From Ramicandelaber brevisporus (taxonomy: Eukaryota > Kickxellomycota > Ramicandelaberales > Ramicandelaberaceae): a stretch of 16,462 bases of DNA. The stretch's first letter is position 1. Each line of letters opens with the position of its first letter. Positions 16,432 through 16,462 of this stretch are shown piece after piece. The position numbers and the translations under genes are program-made. The stretch spans positions 24,695 through 41,156 of the forward strand of contig MU602856.1 of assembly GCA_025201865.1 (NCBI GenBank). Reading direction: 5' to 3'. The notes beneath the pieces were generated by a model. The model did not search any database. It was not told the origin of the DNA and saw nothing but the letters and a program-made list of their open reading frames with translations.

Positions 16432-16462
16432 ATGAGTAACAACTACCAACACGAGCAGCCAG
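16432..16462 (+). CDS. Start of a second F-box-family gene, cut by the window edge
   Basis: The ATG at 16432 begins MSNNYQHEQP and stays open to the end of the window. The F-box protein on the other strand begins (M-T-)MSNNDEDQP. Together with the shared leader this marks a paralog in the opposite orientation, about 2.65 kb from the first. Only ten codons are visible, so the F-box itself cannot be checked. The call rests on the nucleotide match through the leader and start codon. Confidence 0.6.
   Translation, partial: MSNNYQHEQP

Noticed and set aside
1-16462. Transposon, CRISPR array, viral insertion or biosynthetic cluster
   Set aside because: No transposase, reverse transcriptase, terminal repeats, spaced repeats or biosynthetic enzymes are visible in the window.

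Overview
This is eukaryotic nuclear DNA, most likely from an early-diverging fungus. The case for a fungus rests on a giant single-pass membrane protein with DUF3712/LEA2-like repeats (a fungal architecture), a Sua5 with both YrdC and Sua5 domains, TATA and AATAAA-type signals, pyrimidine-rich leaders and an F-box/LRR gene family. The F-box style reminds me of zoopagomycete fungi such as Kickxellomycotina, but that is only an impression. Every gene reads as one uninterrupted exon, apart from one in-frame stop codon.

Layout. Positions 99-7583 (minus) hold one 2,494-codon gene: an N-terminal cytoplasmic tail, one membrane span and three ~780-800-residue super-repeats. Positions 7584-9207 hold no convincing gene. 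They contain a pyrimidine-rich leader, a perfect 96-bp direct repeat with a 107-bp period, and microsatellites. Positions 9248-10049 hold two tandem paralogous genes (minus) for tiny secreted six-cysteine peptides of 49 and 45 residues. Their upstream regions share short blocks in the same order. Positions 10506-12008 (minus) encode threonylcarbamoyl-AMP synthase (Sua5/YrdC) with a likely mitochondrial presequence and a second in-frame Met. Positions 12176-13783 (minus) are an F-box/leucine-rich-repeat-like gene split by one in-frame TAG. It is divergent from a C2H2 zinc-finger gene at 14101-16116 (plus), which carries an internal four-finger duplication and an N-terminal array of sumoylation-type motifs. 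The last 31 bases are the first codons of a second F-box-family gene on the plus strand, recognised because it shares a 38-bp leader/start block with the first one.

Functional picture. The left part (large membrane protein, secreted peptides) uses C/G-ending codons and pyrimidine-rich leaders, as expected of well-expressed genes. The right part (F-box genes around a duplicated zinc-finger gene) is AT-richer and looks like a faster-evolving family region. I see no operon-like or pathway link between the genes. The most novel item is the pair of secreted cysteine-rich peptides with their shared promoter blocks. The lysine array in the zinc-finger protein and the in-frame amber codon also deserve a second look.
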